Positions 45,628 to 55,428 of a stretch of DNA of 64,000 nucleotides are shown in pieces; within the stretch, counting starts at the first letter, position 1; every line of letters starts with the position of its first letter. The notes beneath the pieces are model-generated. The model did not search any database. It was not told the origin of the DNA and saw only the letters and a list, made by a program, of their open reading frames with translations. The DNA comes from Pseudomonas sp. S04 (GTDB lineage Bacteria; Pseudomonadota; Gammaproteobacteria; Pseudomonadales; Pseudomonadaceae). The stretch spans positions 2,982,001-3,046,000 of the forward strand of contig NZ_CP019427.1 in NCBI RefSeq assembly GCF_009834545.1, in the 5' to 3' direction. The translations under genes and the position numbers were made by a program.

Positions 45628-45868
45628 TCGCCGCCCTGACTCAAATGTCAGGAAACCTGCCGTGAACAAATCTCAAGATCCAGTCATTTCCAATACGCAA
45701 ACCCCGTAATTCCTGGGATAAAACCGCCATTTTCCGCCACGCCTGCTAGTGTTGTTCGAGGCCCCGCCGCGGGGCTGCGTACCGATGACCGAATATGTCG
45801 CAGCATCGCAAGCACGGGCCTTGCCGCACTCGTTAAGCTGCGCAACGGATGGACACCTGTAAAGACAT

Positions 45869-45894
45869 TGCCGGGTTGCCCGGCAGTCGTTTTT
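45869..45894 (+). terminator. Terminator-like hairpin about 170 bases upstream of gdhB
   Basis: A 7-base perfect stem tgccggg/cccggca with a three-base loop is followed by gtcgttttt. It is oriented for plus-strand transcription and could be an attenuator in the gdhB leader or the end of a small RNA starting near 45780-45840. Confidence 0.5.
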
Positions 45895-46038
45895 GCAGAT
45901 GCCCATCCTTGGAAGGTGAATGTGACCTGAGTGTCTCGTCCAGCTTCACCCACCTGTCGCCCTGTTTCCTCTGCCCGAGAATCAGGAACCGGGTGACAGG
46001 TTGCCCCGAACAGGGGTTTTGCACGCGACGCTTCCATC

Positions 46039-46046
46039 AATAACAA
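46039..46046 (+). promoter_or_regulatory. Possible Hfq/Crc catabolite-repression (CA) motif before gdhB
   Basis: AATAACAA fits the AANAANAA motif that Hfq with Crc binds in Pseudomonas mRNAs to block translation when preferred carbon sources are present. It lies 20 bases before the gdhB ATG and next to the gcggag ribosome site, the usual place for such motifs. Confidence 0.45.
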
Positions 46047-46066
46047 GCCCAAGCGGAGTACCACAG

Positions 46067-49000
46067 ATGGCGTTCTTCACCGCAGCCAGCAAAGCCGACT
46101 TCCAGCACCAACTGCAAGCGGCACTGGCGCAGCACATCAGTGAACAGGCACTGCCACAAGTGGCGCTGTTCGCTGAACAATTCTTCGGCATTATTTCTCT
46201 TGATGAACTGACCCAGCGCCGGTTGTCCGACCTCGCCGGCTGCACACTTTCCGCCTGGCGCCTGCTTGAGCGCTTTGATCACGCGCAGCCGCAAGTGCGC
46301 GTCTACAACCCAGATTACGAACGCCATGGCTGGCAGTCGACCCACACCGCGGTCGAAGTGCTGCACCACGACCTGCCATTCCTGGTGGACTCGGTGCGTA
46401 CCGAGCTGAACCGTCGCGGCTACAGCATCCATACCCTGCAGACCACCGTGCTGAGCGTGCGTCGCGGGGCCAAGGGCGAGTTGCTGGAAATCCTGCCCAA
46501 AGGCACCCAGGGCGAAGGCATCCAGCAAGAATCGCTGATGTACCTGGAAATCGACCGTTGCGCCAACGCCGCCGAGCTCAATGTCCTGAGCAAGGAATTG
46601 GAGCAGGTGCTCGGCGAGGTCCGCGTGGCGGTCGCCGATTTCGAGCCGATGAAAGCCAAGGTCCAGGAGCTGATCGACGGCGTCGACACCAGCCAGTTCA
46701 CCATCGCCGCTGACGAGAAGGGCGAGATCAAGAGCTTCCTCGAATGGCTGGTGGGCAACCACTTCACCTTCCTCGGCTACGAAGAGTTCGTGGTTCGCGA
46801 AGACCAGGACGGCGGTCACATCGAATATGACCAGGACTCCTTCCTCGGTCTGACCAAGCTGCTGCGCGCCGGCCTCACCGCCGAAGACCTGCGCATCGAA
46901 GACTACGCCGTGAACTACCTCCGCGAAGCGACCCCGCTGTCGTTCGCCAAGGCCGCCCACCCAAGCCGGGTGCACCGTCCTGCGTACCCTGACTACGTGT
47001 CGATCCGCCAGATCGATGCCGATGGCAACGTCATCAAGGAATGCCGCTTCATGGGCCTGTACACCTCCTCGGTGTATGGCGAAAGCGTACGGGTGATCCC
47101 TTACATCCGCCGCAAGGTCGAGATCATCGAGCAGCGCTCTGGCTTCCAGGCCAAGGCCCACCTGGGCAAGGAACTGGCCCAGGTGCTGGAAGTACTGCCT
47201 CGCGACGACCTGTTCCAGACCCCGGTGGACGAGCTGTTCAGCACCGTGATGTCGATCGTGCAGATCCAGGAACGCAACAAGATCCGCGTATTCCTGCGCA
47301 AAGACCCTTACGGTCGTTTCTGCTACTGCCTGGCCTACGTGCCGCGCGACATCTACTCCACTGAAGTGCGGCAGAAGATCCAGCAAGTGCTGATGGATCG
47401 CCTGAAAGCCAGCGATTGCGAGTTCTGGACCTTCTTCTCCGAGTCCGTGCTGGCCCGTGTGCAACTGATTCTGCGGGTTGACCCGAAGAACCGCCTGGAC
47501 ATCGACCCGCTGCTGCTGGAAAAAGAAGTGGTGCAGGCCTGCCGCAGCTGGCAGGACGACTACGCCAGCCTGGTCGTCGAAAGCTTCGGCGAAGCTCACG
47601 GCACCAACGTGCTGGCCGACTTCCCGAAAGGCTTCCCGGCCGGCTACCGTGAGCGTTTTGCCGCGCACTCGGCCGTGGTCGACATGCAGCACCTGCTCAG
47701 CCTGAACGAAAAAAATCCGCTGGTGATGAGCTTCTACCAGCCGCTGGGCCAGGTCTCCGGCCAGCGCGAGCTGCACTGCAAGCTGTATCACGCCGACACC
47801 CCGCTGGCCCTGTCCGACGTCCTGCCGATCCTGGAAAACCTCGGCCTGCGCGTGCTGGGTGAGTTCCCGTACCGCCTGCGCCACAACGGTGGTCGCGAGT
47901 TCTGGATCCACGACTTCGCCTTCACCGCTGCCGAAGGCCTGGAACTGGACATCCAGCAGCTCAACGACACGTTGCAGGACGCGTTCGTGCACATCGTGCG
48001 TGGCGATGCCGAGAACGATGCCTTCAACCGCCTGGTGCTGACGGCCGGCCTGCCGTGGCGCGACGTGGCGCTGCTGCGTGCCTATGCGCGTTACATGAAG
48101 CAGATCCGCCTGGGCTTCGACCTGGGTTACATCGCCAGCACCCTGAACAACCACACCGACATCGCTCGTGAGCTGACCCGGTTGTTCAAGACCCGTTTCT
48201 ACCTGGCGCGCAAGCTCTCGGGCGACGATCTGGAAGACAAGCAGCAACGCCTGGAACACGCGATCCTCAGCGCCCTGGACGACGTCCAGGTGCTCAACGA
48301 AGACCGTATCCTGCGGCGCTACCTGGACCTGATCAAGGCCACCCTGCGTACCAACTTCTACCAGACTGACGCCAACGGCCATAACAAGTCGTACTTCAGC
48401 TTCAAGTTCAACCCGCACCAGATTCCAGAGCTGCCAAAGCCGGTACCGAAGTTCGAAATCTTCGTGTACTCGCCGCGCGTCGAAGGCGTGCACCTGCGCT
48501 TCGGTACTGTGGCGCGTGGCGGCCTGCGCTGGTCGGACCGTGAAGAAGACTTCCGCACCGAAGTCCTGGGCCTGGTAAAAGCCCAGCAAGTGAAGAACTC
48601 GGTCATCGTGCCCGTCGGCGCCAAGGGCGGCTTCCTGCCGCGTCGCCTGCCACTGGGTGGCAGCCGTGACGAAATTGCGGCCGAGGGCATCGCCTGCTAC
48701 CGCATCTTCATTTCGGGCCTGTTGGACATCACCGACAACCTGAAGGACGGCGCCCTGGTGCCGCCGGCCAACGTCGTGCGTCATGACGACGATGACCCGT
48801 ACCTGGTGGTGGCTGCGGACAAGGGCACTGCGACCTTCTCCGACATCGCCAACGGTATCGCCATCGACTACGGCTTCTGGCTGGGTGATGCGTTCGCTTC
48901 CGGCGGCTCCGCCGGTTACGACCACAAGAAAATGGGGATTACCGCCAAGGGCGCGTGGGTTGGCGTGCAGCGTCACTTCCGCGAGCGCGGCATCAATGTA

Positions 49001-50938
49001 CAGAAAGACAGCATCACCGTGGTCGGTGTCGGCGACATGGCCGGCGACGTGTTCGGTAACGGCCTGTTGATGTCCGAGACCCTGCAACTGGTGGCGGCGT
49101 TCAACCACCTGCACATCTTCATCGACCCGAACCCTACGCCTGCCAACAGCTTCGCTGAACGTCAGCGTCTGTTCGACCTGCCGCGTTCGGCCTGGTCGGA
49201 CTACGACACCAGCATCATGTCCGAAGGCGGCGGGATCTTCTCCCGTAGCGCAAAAAGCATCGCGATTTCCCCGCAGATGAAAGAGCGCTTCGACATTCAA
49301 GCCGACAAGCTGACCCCGACCGAACTGCTCAATGCCTTGCTCAAGGCACCGGTGGATCTGTTGTGGAACGGCGGCATCGGGACTTACGTCAAGGCCAGCA
49401 GCGAAAGCCACGCCGATGTCGGCGACAAGGCCAACGATGCACTGCGGGTCAACGGTAACGAACTGCGCTGCAAGGTCGTGGGCGAGGGCGGTAACCTGGG
49501 CATGACCCAACTGGGTCGTGTCGAGTTCGGCCTCAATGGCGGCGGCTCCAACACCGACTTCATCGACAACGCCGGTGGCGTGGACTGCTCCGACCACGAA
49601 GTGAACATCAAGATCCTGCTCAACGAAGTGGTGCAGGCCGGCGACATGACCGACAAGCAACGCAACCAGTTGCTGGCGAGCATGACCGACGAAGTCGGTG
49701 GCCTGGTGTTGGGCAACAACTACAAGCAGACCCAGGCCCTGTCCCTGGCAGCCCGTCGCGCCTTGCCGCGGATTGCCGAATACAAGCGCCTGATGAACGA
49801 TCTGGAAGGCCGTGGCAAGCTGGATCGCGCCATCGAGTTCCTGCCGTCGGAAGACGCCATCAACGAGCGCGTTGCGGCAGGCCATGGCCTGACCCGTGCC
49901 GAGCTGTCGGTGCTGATCTCCTACAGCAAGATCGACCTCAAGGAGCAGCTGTTGGGCTCCCTGGTGCCGGATGACGACTACCTGACCCGCGACATGGAAA
50001 CCGCTTTCCCGCCGACCCTGGTGAGCAAGTTCTCCGAAGCCATGCGTCGTCACCGTCTGAAGCGCGAAATTGTCAGCACCCAGATCGCCAACGACCTGGT
50101 CAACCACATGGGCATCACCTTCGTGCAGCGACTCAAAGAGTCGACCGGCATGAGCCCGGCGAACGTGGCCGGCGCCTATGTGATCGTGCGCGACATTTTC
50201 CACCTCCCGCACTGGTTCCGCCAGATTGAAGCGCTGGACTACCAAGTCAGCGCCGACGTGCAACTGGAACTGATGGATGAACTGATGCGCCTGGGCCGTC
50301 GTGCCACACGCTGGTTCCTGCGTACCCGTCGCAACGAGCAGAACGCGGCGCGTGACGTCGCGCATTTCGGTCCGCACCTGGCAGCCCTGGGCCTCAAGCT
50401 CGACGAACTGCTGGAAGGCCCGACCCGCGAAGGCTGGCAGACCCGCTACACCGCGTACGTCGATGCTGGCGTGCCGGAGTTGCTGGCGCGCATGGTTGCA
50501 GGCACTACCCACCTGTACACCCTGCTGCCGATCATCGAGGCCTCGGATGTCACCGGGCAGAACGCAGCGGACGTGGCCAAGGCCTACTTCGCCGTGGGCA
50601 GTGCACTGGACATCACCTGGTACCTGCAACAGATCAGCGCCCTGCCGGTGGAAAACAACTGGCAGGCACTGGCCCGTGAAGCTTTCCGTGATGATGTCGA
50701 CTGGCAACAGCGGGCGATCACCATCTCCGTCCTGCAGCAGGGCGACGGTAGCCTGGACGTGGAAACACGCCTGGCCCTGTGGATGGAGCAACACGAAGGG
50801 ATGATCGACCGCTGGCGTGCCATGCTGGTGGAAATCCGTGCCGCCAGCGGCACCGACTACGCCATGTACGCGGTAGCCAACCGTGAACTGCTGGACCTGG
50901 CGTTGAGCGGTCAAGCGGCAGTGCCTGCCACTGCCTGA
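46067..50938 (+). CDS. gdhB: NAD-specific glutamate dehydrogenase (large, 180 kDa class)
   Basis: Deaminates glutamate to 2-oxoglutarate with NAD+, the catabolic step for using amino acids as carbon. The 1623 residues match the P. aeruginosa GdhB class. The catalytic core has the glutamate-binding lysine region PVGAKGGFLPRRLP (lysine near 853), followed by the NAD-binding domain with VGVGDMAGDVFGNG. Long N- and C-terminal regions with ACT-like regulatory domains flank it (about 1-700 and 1200-1600). The start is the ATG at 46067 (gcggag site); the frame is open further upstream to 46001. In P. aeruginosa the enzyme is arginine-responsive. Confidence 0.96.
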   Translation: MAFFTAASKADFQHQLQAALAQHISEQALPQVALFAEQFFGIISLDELTQRRLSDLAGCTLSAWRLLERFDHAQPQVRVYNPDYERHGWQSTHTAVEVLHHDLPFLVDSVRTELNRRGYSIHTLQTTVLSVRRGAKGELLEILPKGTQGEGIQQESLMYLEIDRCANAAELNVLSKELEQVLGEVRVAVADFEPMKAKVQELIDGVDTSQFTIAADEKGEIKSFLEWLVGNHFTFLGYEEFVVREDQDGGHIEYDQDSFLGLTKLLRAGLTAEDLRIEDYAVNYLREATPLSFAKAAHPSRVHRPAYPDYVSIRQIDADGNVIKECRFMGLYTSSVYGESVRVIPYIRRKVEIIEQRSGFQAKAHLGKELAQVLEVLPRDDLFQTPVDELFSTVMSIVQIQERNKIRVFLRKDPYGRFCYCLAYVPRDIYSTEVRQKIQQVLMDRLKASDCEFWTFFSESVLARVQLILRVDPKNRLDIDPLLLEKEVVQACRSWQDDYASLVVESFGEAHGTNVLADFPKGFPAGYRERFAAHSAVVDMQHLLSLNEKNPLVMSFYQPLGQVSGQRELHCKLYHADTPLALSDVLPILENLGLRVLGEFPYRLRHNGGREFWIHDFAFTAAEGLELDIQQLNDTLQDAFVHIVRGDAENDAFNRLVLTAGLPWRDVALLRAYARYMKQIRLGFDLGYIASTLNNHTDIARELTRLFKTRFYLARKLSGDDLEDKQQRLEHAILSALDDVQVLNEDRILRRYLDLIKATLRTNFYQTDANGHNKSYFSFKFNPHQIPELPKPVPKFEIFVYSPRVEGVHLRFGTVARGGLRWSDREEDFRTEVLGLVKAQQVKNSVIVPVGAKGGFLPRRLPLGGSRDEIAAEGIACYRIFISGLLDITDNLKDGALVPPANVVRHDDDDPYLVVAADKGTATFSDIANGIAIDYGFWLGDAFASGGSAGYDHKKMGITAKGAWVGVQRHFRERGINVQKDSITVVGVGDMAGDVFGNGLLMSETLQLVAAFNHLHIFIDPNPTPANSFAERQRLFDLPRSAWSDYDTSIMSEGGGIFSRSAKSIAISPQMKERFDIQADKLTPTELLNALLKAPVDLLWNGGIGTYVKASSESHADVGDKANDALRVNGNELRCKVVGEGGNLGMTQLGRVEFGLNGGGSNTDFIDNAGGVDCSDHEVNIKILLNEVVQAGDMTDKQRNQLLASMTDEVGGLVLGNNYKQTQALSLAARRALPRIAEYKRLMNDLEGRGKLDRAIEFLPSEDAINERVAAGHGLTRAELSVLISYSKIDLKEQLLGSLVPDDDYLTRDMETAFPPTLVSKFSEAMRRHRLKREIVSTQIANDLVNHMGITFVQRLKESTGMSPANVAGAYVIVRDIFHLPHWFRQIEALDYQVSADVQLELMDELMRLGRRATRWFLRTRRNEQNAARDVAHFGPHLAALGLKLDELLEGPTREGWQTRYTAYVDAGVPELLARMVAGTTHLYTLLPIIEASDVTGQNAADVAKAYFAVGSALDITWYLQQISALPVENNWQALAREAFRDDVDWQQRAITISVLQQGDGSLDVETRLALWMEQHEGMIDRWRAMLVEIRAASGTDYAMYAVANRELLDLALSGQAAVPATA

Positions 50939-50954
50939 TTGAGCGCCAAATAAG

Positions 50955-50989
50955 AAAGCCCCGTCTCGCAAGAGCCGGGGCTTTTTTTT
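50955..50989 (+). terminator. Strong intrinsic terminator after gdhB
   Basis: Stem agccccg (50957-50963) pairs with cggggct (50976-50982), followed by a run of eight or nine T. Classic intrinsic terminator 17 bases after the gdhB stop. Confidence 0.93.
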
Positions 50990-51002
50990 ATGCCTTGTCT
51001 TT

Positions 51003-51054
51003 GTAGCAGCTACCGAGCCCGCGAGGCGGCGTTCGGCTGCGCAGCAGCCGCAAA
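51003..51054. repeat. Second-type extragenic repeat (tgtagcagct...)
   Basis: The sequence starting tgtagcagctaccgagcccg and ending gcagcagccgcaaaa is a common Pseudomonas extragenic repeat form, different from the tgtgggagcggg REP family. It sits between the gdhB terminator and the convergent small monooxygenase gene. Confidence 0.6.
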
Positions 51055-51056
51055 AC

Positions 51057-51338
51057 TCAAACCAGAGCAAACCCACTAAAGTCCAGGGAATTGGCCAGGC
51101 GGCTATCCAACTGCCCGATGATTCCCTGCACCTGAGGCCCGTCGAAGTGCGCCTGCATGGCCGCCTCGGATTGCCAGTGGGCACTCTGGCTCCAGCGACT
51201 GTCGTCATCGGGGCAGCGGTCTGCCAGGTAGCGGTCGTTGCCGGGGGCCAGGCGCAGGGTGTCGACGATCTGCTGCAACTGTCGACCCCGTTCATCGCTG
51301 CAGCACGGCGCAAACTTTTCGAGCATTGGCTTGGACAT
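51057..51338 (-). CDS. Antibiotic biosynthesis monooxygenase (ABM) domain protein, quinol monooxygenase-like
   Basis: A 93-residue, one-domain dimeric alpha-beta barrel (ferredoxin-like) protein. The segment SRWSQSAHWQSEAAMQAHFD is the usual ABM pattern of a strand followed by a helix with W...H-F. Members oxidise quinols, detoxify haem or act on small aromatic compounds without cofactor; the substrate here is unknown. I chose the ATG at 51338 (MSKPMLEKFAPCC). The frame extends upstream to 51398, without a good ribosome site. Confidence 0.7.
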   Translation of the reverse strand: MSKPMLEKFAPCCSDERGRQLQQIVDTLRLAPGNDRYLADRCPDDDSRWSQSAHWQSEAAMQAHFDGPQVQGIIGQLDSRLANSLDFSGFALV

Positions 51339-51519
51339 GTCACAGACCCTCGTTCCAATCCCATGGACACCCATGCAGGATAGGCCGCTCGCCGGCACCG
51401 GCCAACGACCAATTGGCTGTAAAAACCCAGGCCTCTTAGACCCCAGGTGAAATGCCGGTCGTCAGCAAGGCGCTGGCCGGTTTAGACTCGACGGCCTGCC
51501 ACTTTCAAGGAAGATAACC

Positions 51520-52041
51520 GTGTCCAGTAGCGATCCCAGCGTCACCATCGAGCGTTTTTGCGAAGCCCACATTCAAGGTATCACCGCGCTGTACAACGAC
51601 CCGGCGGTTGCCCGTCAGGTCCTGCAGATGCCGTTTCAATCGACCGAGGTCTGGCGCAAGCGCCTGGCTCCCGACAACGAGCGGGTGGTGCAACTGGTGG
51701 CCCTGCATCAGGGACAGGTGATCGGCAATATCGGCCTGGAGCAGTTTTCCCGAATCCGCCGCAGCCACTGCGCCAACATTGGCATGGGCGTCGCGCAAGC
51801 CTGGCAAGGCCAGGGCCTGGGCAGCCGCTTGCTGGCGACGGTGCTGGACCTGGCGGATAACTGGATGAATGTGCAGCGCGTGGAATTGACGGTGTATGCC
51901 GATAACCAGGCGGCGATCGGCTTGTACCGCAAGTTCGGCTTTGAGACCGAAGGGCTGCTGCGCCAGTATGCGGTGCGCGATGGCGTGCTGGTGGACGCCC
52001 TGGCCATGGCGCGCTTGCGCCATGGCCCCGAGTCGGCGTGA
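51520..52041 (+). CDS. GNAT N-acetyltransferase, YhhY/AaaT-like
   Basis: A 173-residue acetyltransferase. QAWQGQGLGSRLLATVLDLA is the acetyl-CoA loop (Q-G-Q-G-L-G). The order RRSHCANIGMGV ... RVELTVYADNQAAIGLYRKF ... GFETEGLLRQYAVRDG closely follows E. coli YhhY, which acetylates amino acids. The start codon is GTG, with an aaggaag site seven bases before it. The racemase gene on the other strand ends two bases past the stop. Substrate is probably an amino acid or its analogue. Confidence 0.85.
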   Translation: MSSSDPSVTIERFCEAHIQGITALYNDPAVARQVLQMPFQSTEVWRKRLAPDNERVVQLVALHQGQVIGNIGLEQFSRIRRSHCANIGMGVAQAWQGQGLGSRLLATVLDLADNWMNVQRVELTVYADNQAAIGLYRKFGFETEGLLRQYAVRDGVLVDALAMARLRHGPESA

Positions 52042-52042
52042 G

Positions 52043-52735
52043 TCAGTCGCCGAGGGCGAAGGCCACCGCTGCACGGGCGTGCAACTCGGTGGTGTCGAGC
52101 AAGGGCAGGGCGCTGTGCTCGGGTTTGATCAGCAGGCTGATTTCCGTGCAACCGAGGATGATCGCCTGGGCGCCGCGCTCGGCCAGGGTCTGGATCACCC
52201 GCTGGTAGGTGGCGCGGGACTCCTCGCTAATGACCCCCACGCACAGTTCGTCGTAGATGATCCGGTGCACCGCCTGGCGGTCCGCCGCGTCCGGCACCAG
52301 CACCTGCAGCCCGCGGGCCGTGAGCCGCTCCTTGAGAAAGTCCTGTTCCATGGTGAAGGCGGTACCCAGCAGGCCGACGCTCAGGTGACCGGCAGCCTCT
52401 GCCGCTTGCCCGGCCGGGTCGGCAATGTGCAGGAAGGGCACGCTGATTGCGTCCTGGATCTGCCCGGCCACCTTGTGCATGGTGTTGGTACAGAGCACCA
52501 CACACTCGGCACCGCCGGCTTGCAAGCGGCGGGCGGCGTCCACCAGTATCTGCGCCGCGTCGTCCCAGCGTCCAGCATGCTGGGCCTGTTCGACCGGCCC
52601 GAAGTCGACGCTGTACATCAGCAGGCGGGCGGAGCGCAGTGGGCCGAGGCGGTCACGCACCTGCTGGTTGATCAGACGATAATATTCGGCGCTGGACTCC
52701 CAGCTCATGCCGCCGATCAGGCCTATGGTACGCAT
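52043..52735 (-). CDS. Aspartate/glutamate racemase family protein
   Basis: A 230-residue cofactor-independent racemase of the Asp/Glu family. The start MRTIGLIGGMSWESSAEYYR is typical of aspartate racemases of the RacD/YgeA group. The two catalytic cysteines are in VVLCTNTMHK (about C83) and ILGCTEISLL (about C194). Both are present, so the enzyme can act in both directions. I placed the start at 52735, preceded by ggggag; the frame is open to 52840. The true substrate (D/L-Asp, Glu or a broader set, as in YgeA) is not clear. Confidence 0.88.
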   Translation of the reverse strand: MRTIGLIGGMSWESSAEYYRLINQQVRDRLGPLRSARLLMYSVDFGPVEQAQHAGRWDDAAQILVDAARRLQAGGAECVVLCTNTMHKVAGQIQDAISVPFLHIADPAGQAAEAAGHLSVGLLGTAFTMEQDFLKERLTARGLQVLVPDAADRQAVHRIIYDELCVGVISEESRATYQRVIQTLAERGAQAIILGCTEISLLIKPEHSALPLLDTTELHARAAVAFALGD

Positions 52736-52888
52736 GCGGTGCTCCCCTGGATGGTTGATGTGCTGGCGCCTACAGTGCCCGCGATTGGCTGGCGCTGCAA
52801 TCGCTCGTCCGGCGGTTAGTCGTACGCCCGCCGCGCACATCTGCCATGCTCAATGTCCGTAACACCGGTTTATCCAAGGAACAGCGCA

Positions 52889-53383
52889 ATGGACGACGTA
52901 CAGCAACTGGGTGAGATGCTTCGCCACTACGCAGAAAGCGAAGCGCACAAGAAGCAGCTGTTTGAAAACCAGTCGGCCGTGTGGACCACGCGCATTGCTG
53001 AGTTGTTCGACCAGATCGAGCAGTGGCTGGCGCCGGTCAAGGCACCGGACCTGTTGGAGGTCAGTCGTGAGGCCTATGTGGCGTTTGGCGCGAGCGTGCC
53101 GGTGGAAAGCTCGACCTTCAACACCGAGAAGCTGAGCATCCTGATTGCCGGCAAGCCAGTGGAGTTCGTGCCCGAGGTGATGGGCGCGGCAGGCCTGATC
53201 TCCCTGGCGGTGATGGGCTTGACCGCGGCCCGCTACGGCAGCGTGTCACTGGTGTGCCAGCCGCCCTCGAGCGGCTGGCAGTGGCGCAAGACCAATGGCC
53301 TGAAAGACCCCGACACCTTCACCTTTGACGCAAACTTCCTGGCCCAGCAGTTGCAGAGCCTGATCCCCCGCGAACGCGGCTAA
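52889..53383 (+). CDS. Conserved hypothetical protein, 164 residues
   Basis: The ATG at 52889 follows a good aaggaa site (MDDVQQLGEMLRHYAESEAH). The N-terminal half (about 1-55) is strongly helical and charged. The middle contains EFVPEVMGAAGLISLAVMGL, and WQWRKTNGLKDPDTFTFDAN follows near the C-terminus. No transmembrane signal beyond that one weak stretch. I do not recognise a characterised family; proteins of this kind are common in Pseudomonas, as I recall. It stands alone between the racemase and a REP pair. Confidence 0.65.
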   Translation: MDDVQQLGEMLRHYAESEAHKKQLFENQSAVWTTRIAELFDQIEQWLAPVKAPDLLEVSREAYVAFGASVPVESSTFNTEKLSILIAGKPVEFVPEVMGAAGLISLAVMGLTAARYGSVSLVCQPPSSGWQWRKTNGLKDPDTFTFDANFLAQQLQSLIPRERG

Positions 53384-53394
53384 CGACCTGTTCC

Positions 53395-53484
53395 TGTGGG
53401 AGCGGGCTTGCCCGCGAAGGCGTCGGTACAGCCACTATCATCATCGACTGACACACTGCTTTCGCGGGCAAGCCCGCTCCCACA
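53395..53484. repeat. Inverted REP pair (REPIN)
   Basis: Two full REP copies, tgtgggagcgggcttgcccg (53395 onward) and ttcgcgggcaagcccgctcc (about 53460-53484), are inverted around a 41-base spacer. They sit between the convergent hypothetical gene and ccoQ-like gene. Confidence 0.85.
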
Positions 53485-53495
53485 TGGCCCAGGGC

Positions 53496-53717
53496 TTAGA
53501 GGTCGATGTTGCCCCAGCCCGGTTTCGCTATCTCAGGCGCCACGGCGTTGACTTTCTTGCCGGTGGCCAGTTCGACCCGCCGTGCCACTTCAGGGTCGTC
53601 GGCAAAGGGGATCAAGCTGGCTTCGTCCAGGCTCCTGGCGGTCTGGTGGCGCAGGCAGTATTCGATGGCGAACCACAGGAACGCCACGCCCAGGCTGTTG
53701 AGCAGTAGTTCGGTCAT
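53496..53717 (-). CDS. ccoQ: CcoQ-like small protein of the orphan cbb3 subunit locus
   Basis: A 73-residue protein with one N-terminal membrane segment (LLLNSLGVAFLWFAIEYCLR, about residues 4-23) and a short polar tail ending GWGNIDL. Its place nine bases downstream of the ccoN gene and its size fit the small CcoQ (FixQ) subunit that accompanies orphan ccoN genes (ccoQ4 of P. aeruginosa). The sequence is weakly conserved in this family, so the name rests mainly on position. Confidence 0.7.
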   Translation of the reverse strand: MTELLLNSLGVAFLWFAIEYCLRHQTARSLDEASLIPFADDPEVARRVELATGKKVNAVAPEIAKPGWGNIDL

Positions 53718-53726
53718 GGTGACCTC

Positions 53727-55154
<1,428 letters not shown>

Positions 55155-55255
55155 GGTCATTGCTTCCACGGTTGCAAAGTCTTGCCAGGCCACCCGGTCT
55201 GGCATGGTGCGAACTGTAGGAAACCGTGAAGAAACAAAACAGGCTCAGAAAAACT

Positions 55256-55265
55256 GCATTAATGC
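55256..55265. promoter_or_regulatory. Palindrome gcattaatgc in the ccoN/reductase divergent region
   Basis: A perfect 10-base palindrome lies in the 274-base region between ccoN (55154) and the reductase (55429), which is AT-rich at 55309-55340. I find no clear ANR/FNR box (TTGAT-N4-ATCAA). The palindrome is a possible operator for a regulator of the divergent pair. Confidence 0.3.
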
Positions 55266-55428
55266 GGAGCAGATTTTCCCCGTGTCTGCGGTGATCTGCC
55301 GCGAGCTGATATGGTTTTTTAGTTTTTAGCTGAATCTGTAACGCGCTGAGCTGTTGTCCCATAGTCCTCCTCACACAAGAACCCCGCCAAACCCCCGGGG
55401 CGAGGGTCAATCCTGATGAGGTAGCGAC

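Larger units (their letters stand above)
45628..46066. other. Structured 439-base leader region before gdhB
   Basis: No gene is supported here. A hairpin gccccgc/gcggggc lies at 45761-45775. A terminator-like hairpin is at 45869-45894. A third, shorter hairpin (cccc-gaaca-gggg then tttt) is at 46004-46020. An A-rich AATAACAA sequence follows at 46039-46046, next to the gdhB ribosome site. The organisation suggests regulation of gdhB after transcription has begun, but which of these are active cannot be told from the sequence. Confidence 0.45.

Noticed and set aside
45849..46043. Possible cysteine-rich 64-codon peptide in the gdhB leader
   Set aside because: It spans the terminator-like hairpin and has no ribosome site; the structure in the DNA explains the region better.
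46037..51412. A 1791-codon open frame antisense to gdhB
   Set aside because: It is a mirror of gdhB caused by high GC and strong codon bias. Its protein is His/Val/Gly/Gln-rich without domains, while the plus-strand frame has a complete known enzyme.
55155..55428. ANR/FNR box for the ccoN/reductase divergent region
   Set aside because: The closest sequence, gtcaatcctgatga, does not fit TTGAT-N4-ATCAA on either strand.
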